Source: Taenia hydatigena
Taxonomy: Eukaryota; Platyhelminthes; Cestoda; Cyclophyllidea; Taeniidae
DNA: 64,000 nt
Direction: 5' to 3'
Assembly: GCA_036345935.2 (NCBI GenBank)
Contig: JADWOT020000003.1
Span: forward strand, 10,865,091-10,929,090
Under the pieces are notes generated by a model. That model saw only the letters and a program-made list of their open reading frames with translations. It was not told the origin of the DNA and did no database searches. The translations under genes were made by a program, and so were the position numbers. Positions 61,804 through 64,000 of this stretch are shown here, in pieces; positions within the stretch are counted from its first letter, which is position 1; each line of letters starts with the position of its first letter.

Positions 61804-64000
61804 CTTTCGCTCAGGAATTGAGATGTGAAAAGGTGGTAAAGTGCTTTTTATGTTTAAGCCGAGATGTGGGCGTGAATGAGTGAAGGAATGTAAACGTGGT
61901 GCGCATTGGTTGAGGAGCCTCAGGCAACCTGGAGGAAACCAAGAGATTGGCTGCAATGCACAAGTGGTGCGTAAACCAGACCAGCGCCAACTGACATTCA
62001 TTTGTGTGCTTTGAGTGTTCTCGTAAATGTGGTAATTGAATTTGCAAGCTTAAGTCATCCTTGCTTCTTGATGGTAGGCCTTGACGTGATGCAAGAAGGG
62101 CGTATGCTGCGGCTCGGATGATTTGCGGCGACCTTGACAGAGAGATTAGAAATGGACTTGCGAAACTGCTCTTGAGGTGGCACCAACCATAGTCGTGATT
62201 CCTCTGAGAACGCTTGTAGCAGAGATGCTTGCATGAAGGCGTTCATTACGTGTATCCGTGTTACGGGCCTCAATTGTGCAAAATAGCAATTAAATGTGCC
62301 CCTATGTGGCGTCACCTATTCGCATCGTGGGTTAATAAGGCTTCGCTAATAAAAATTTTCCAACTGCCTTTCTCTGTTCACCCACCACAAATGTTCCCAC
62401 ATGATTTACAGCGAAATGTATGTAGTTGTTTGCTCAGAATTACAAGCCTCTTGCAATAAGTTAGCTAACACTTTGCTAACCCAGAGAAATGGACATGCCG
62501 ACGCACAAGTGGCCTCCAAATACTCATTCATTCCATTCATTACCAACCAGCGATTTAGTTACTTGGAGAAAAACCCATCAGGAATTCATTTTTACCATAA
62601 AATTGCGATTAAGTTAGTGCTGACACAGTTTTTGATTCGCCATCGCTGTCAACCTGTCAATGTCCCCAAAACCGTTCCAAGTCTACGATCGCTCAGGTCA
62701 TTTTTGCCCCAACTCAAAGTAGAGGTGTGCGACTTCTTCAAGTGACGCCTTGCAGATATGTCAGTGACCTCATACGGCCCTTTTCTACGTCCCGAATGCA
62801 TATCCCATCCCACTATTATGCCATCCATAAAACAACTAAATTGTAAATGATGAGAAAATTAGTGCCGATCCCGTACAGAAGACCTGCAATCTGCTTCTAC
62901 AATCGAAAACTACTCCCGTCATTGGTAGAATTGTTGTTACAACCAAACCAATCGAGGCGACCCATATTGACGTCGATGGACTCATCATTCCAGCTGTTAT
63001 CATTTCTTCGACCCGACGCTTTCCTTTTCCTTCCTACAAAGGGGACGTCTCGGATCTGGATGCCTCTTGGGATGGTCGAGGTTTCCGCTGCTCATTGCAT
63101 GCTTCAGGATATTTGCTACCGACATTTTCGTTACAATTAAGGAAGGTACCCCTTTGTAACCAACTCCCAAGCACGTCTTGAAGAAGGATCTCGAACTCTC
63201 ATTGATGAGTGACCTCTTTTGAATGGACTCAATCAACCCATACAAAGCGCGACCCCACTGGACCACTAGCCATTAGCCAAAGCATCCAACACCCAATACG
63301 GCTATTCGCACTAACATAAAACCAAAGCGCCATCTCTTCAACAATTTACTTGCCCGGAGCCACTTATCCGCACATTTCGAATCTTGAGCAAGTAATCCAC
63401 AAGATCATACAGAGGCGTCAAAGCAACCAGTTCAACCATCAGTTTCGTTGCGCGTGCTTAGCTTCGACAATAATTCACATTTTAATATTATTAACCACAT
63501 CTGCGAATAAAGAGCAGTAGTGGGTATTCTACTCCACGATTTTCACAAAGCAGAGATTATTCGAGTGCTGGCATTGAAGTATATTAGCTTCACATTGAGG
63601 TGAGTCACACCAACAGCTCTGCACTTGATAAATGGCAGTCACAAAACCCTCAGTGGAGTGCCACTAACAGCTCTCGAAATTCTGTTGTTTGACGTGCAGC
63701 CTGATTTCACTCCACTTCTCCCCGGTCATCGCAGTGATTCCACTGTTCTACTGATAGCATTGGAAAATGCCATTTTTGCGATTCGTCGATTACGCAGCCA
63801 CGTTACAATCCTTTGTGGTTGAATGCATCACAGTCAGCCTTGCTTGGCCATAGTGTTCTGTTCAGTGCGTTCCAACATGAAGACTACCTTTGCCTTGACT
63901 GATGTACTGATTTTCCAAAAGTAGAAACGATTTGGATTAAAAAACAACGCTCGAAGTATTATCATTAGTGCCGATTTGCTACACGATTTGGAGCAAGAGC
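61804..64000. repeat. Right arm of large inverted duplication, 5' flank of the Kelch gene
   Basis: This is the reverse complement match of 50055-53058 and runs to the end of the window, so the duplication may extend farther. It must contain the promoter of the Kelch gene, but no TATA box or other site can be picked out with confidence. Frames that are open in the left arm (50681-51452) are interrupted here. Confidence 0.8.
62401..62745 (+). other. ORF kept open in both arms of the inverted duplication (right)
   Basis: This is the partner of 52461-52087: 114 codons, no indels over the shared part, and differences mostly residue-changing. It begins about 600 bases upstream of the Kelch start and runs the other way. 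It is more likely a chance frame in young duplicated DNA than a gene. Confidence 0.25.

Overview
This is eukaryotic DNA with no bacterial-style genes. It most likely comes from a flatworm, probably a tapeworm. The one gene that can be modelled end to end is a BTB-BACK-Kelch gene on the minus strand (61803 to 59258). Seven of its eight introns fall between 32 and 81 nt, and six of them between 32 and 43 nt. Very short introns are a known habit of tapeworm genes. The organism call is an inference; I cannot run a database search.

Layout. (1) Positions 1-48297 are a large duplicated region. Block A is present at 1-1232, 15929-17160 and 47443-48297. Block B is present at 1333-15928 and 32433-47442. 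Block C (17161-32332) is present once. The order reads A1-gap-B1-A2-C-gap-B2-A3. The A1 gap falls exactly where C should start, so the likely true arrangement is a tandem A-C-B unit of about 31.5 kb with one C copy lost in the gap. (2) A 48298-48432 junction and a gap follow, then an inverted, internally deleted piece of B (48533 to about 49980). (3) From about 50055 to 64000 lies a large imperfect inverted duplication. Its right arm carries the intact Kelch gene and its left arm a broken copy; about 4.7 kb of spacer separates them. All three N runs are exactly 100 bases, so they are probably gaps of unknown size.

Gene content. Apart from the Kelch gene, everything coding-like is degraded. 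Block C holds an NK2-class homeobox pseudogene. Its homeodomain is split by an intron between positions 44 and 45 and keeps Tyr54, but there is a stop codon just before it and frame breaks on both sides. Block B holds an unidentified three-exon pseudogene. Its two copies carry different inactivating mutations, so it was intact when B duplicated and then died separately in each copy. Other coding-like patches in B, in C and in the spacer are listed with low confidence.

Repeats. C carries a family of degenerate repeats of about 115 bp (five copies), a second repeat of about 300-550 bp (three copies), and a 600-bp imperfect palindrome. B carries an internal tandem duplication of about 610 bp. 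The B copies differ by several large indels. I found no convincing tRNA, rRNA, CRISPR array or intact transposon.
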